DNA from: Lachnospiraceae bacterium
GTDB lineage: Bacteria; Bacillota; Clostridia; Lachnospirales; Lachnospiraceae
Direction of reading: 5' to 3'
Length of the DNA stretch: 33,023 bases
NCBI GenBank assembly: GCA_009774235.1
Contig: VSNJ01000002.1
Location: 1 to 33,023 of the forward strand
The position numbers were made by a program, and so were the translations under genes. The notes beneath the pieces were generated by a model. It saw only the letters and a program-made list of their open reading frames with translations. It was not told the DNA's origin and did no database searches. This document shows positions 32,646-33,023 of the stretch, piece by piece; positions within the stretch are counted from its first letter, which is position 1; each line of letters opens with the position of its first letter.

Positions 32646-33023
32646 TTACAAATACTTCTCTAGTTTCTTAACCCTGTCTTGTGCCTTTTCGTGTCCTAAA
32701 CCAGCCGCTTTACGGTAATACTGAAGCATATCCTTTCCAGCATCTGTTTTAAGAAATGCCTTATATTTTTTTCTCTTTAATATGGCAGAACCAACAAGTG
32801 CGGCTGGTATAGTAAACCAATTAGTTACTGGAATTAATACTGAAGCCGCTATAATACCCCCTGAACGCACATTTCCATTAGAATCTATCTGGCCATAATA
32901 TGTTTCAGCAAGTTTAAAGCAGGCATCTTTACTAGCCAATGGATTATCTGCTGCTTTTTTATACCATGCAAATGCTGTTTCAATATTTTTTTCAACTCCA
33001 TTTCCATTTTCATAGCAAACACC
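32646..33023 (-). CDS. SEL1/TPR-repeat protein with a hydrophobic segment (partial, runs off the window)
   Basis: The frame is open to the right edge, so at least 125 codons of a longer gene are seen and the start is outside. The first visible residues GVCYENGNGVEKNIETAFAW are a classic SEL1 repeat, followed by YKKAADNPLAS and a second repeat LAETYYGQID. The next repeat is interrupted by a hydrophobic stretch of about 28 residues (GGIIAASVLIPVTNWFTIPA onward), which could span the membrane, and the SEL1 pattern resumes with MLQYYRKAAGLGHEKAQDRV. SEL1 repeats bind partner proteins. It ends 14 bases before the HerA-type gene, whose ribosome site overlaps its stop region, so they form an operon. 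Confidence 0.8.
   Translation of the reverse strand, partial: GVCYENGNGVEKNIETAFAWYKKAADNPLASKDACFKLAETYYGQIDSNGNVRSGGIIAASVLIPVTNWFTIPAALVGSAILKRKKYKAFLKTDAGKDMLQYYRKAAGLGHEKAQDRVKKLEKYL

Overview
The window is AT-rich DNA from a low-GC, spore-forming Firmicute. The best fit is a Clostridia/Lachnospiraceae-type gut anaerobe: there is a GerA spore germination gene, strong GGAGG-type ribosome sites, LytTR and GHKL two-component proteins, DUF5662 and DUF5688 proteins, and Clostridia-style recombination genes. No species can be named from the sequence alone.

The left half (1 to about 17,374) is chromosomal backbone. It holds an AraC regulator, a DUF5662 protein and a PAP2 phosphatase on the plus strand. 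Convergent to these are rsmA and an M24 aminopeptidase. Next come an ArsB/NhaD-type ion transporter with a structured leader, paired with a cytidylate-kinase-like protein, then TatD with a 56-residue protein, an AgrC/LytTR-type two-component pair, an orphan GerA protein, a PD-(D/E)XK-like protein preceded by an in-frame 17-codon leader, a LytTR plus LiaF-like envelope-stress pair, and a GGDEF / degenerate EAL / LamG fusion. Intrinsic terminators separate most of these units. An orphan IS200/IS605-type end lies at 17,281-17,325.

At 17,375-17,419 lies only the 3' half of a tRNA-Gln (anticodon UUG), running leftward into its own terminator. The 5' half is replaced by unrelated DNA. I read this as the left attachment site of an integrated element that fills the rest of the window and runs off the right edge. 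The element carries a VapBC pair with an AbrB-type antitoxin, an excisionase-like HTH protein, a P4/D5-type primase-helicase and its partner, and a very AT-rich CGNR zinc-finger protein. An iteron-flanked stretch of about 90% AT may be its replication origin. Next comes a Red-like recombination module (YqaJ exonuclease plus Rad52-type annealase) interrupted by a second toxin-antitoxin pair whose PIN protein lacks its first catalytic Asp. DUF5688, DUF932 and a 41-residue protein follow in the same direction. No integrase is visible and may lie beyond the right edge.

The most intriguing locus is the tightly coupled trio at the right edge: a SEL1-repeat protein with a hydrophobic segment (partial), a 1125-residue HerA-type ATPase with a large Ser/Thr-rich and hydrophobic insertion, and an LHH (HNH/EndoVII) nuclease that starts on the stop codon of the ATPase gene. 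No immunity gene follows the nuclease. It may be a motor-plus-nuclease defence or toxin-delivery system; the sequence alone does not decide between these.
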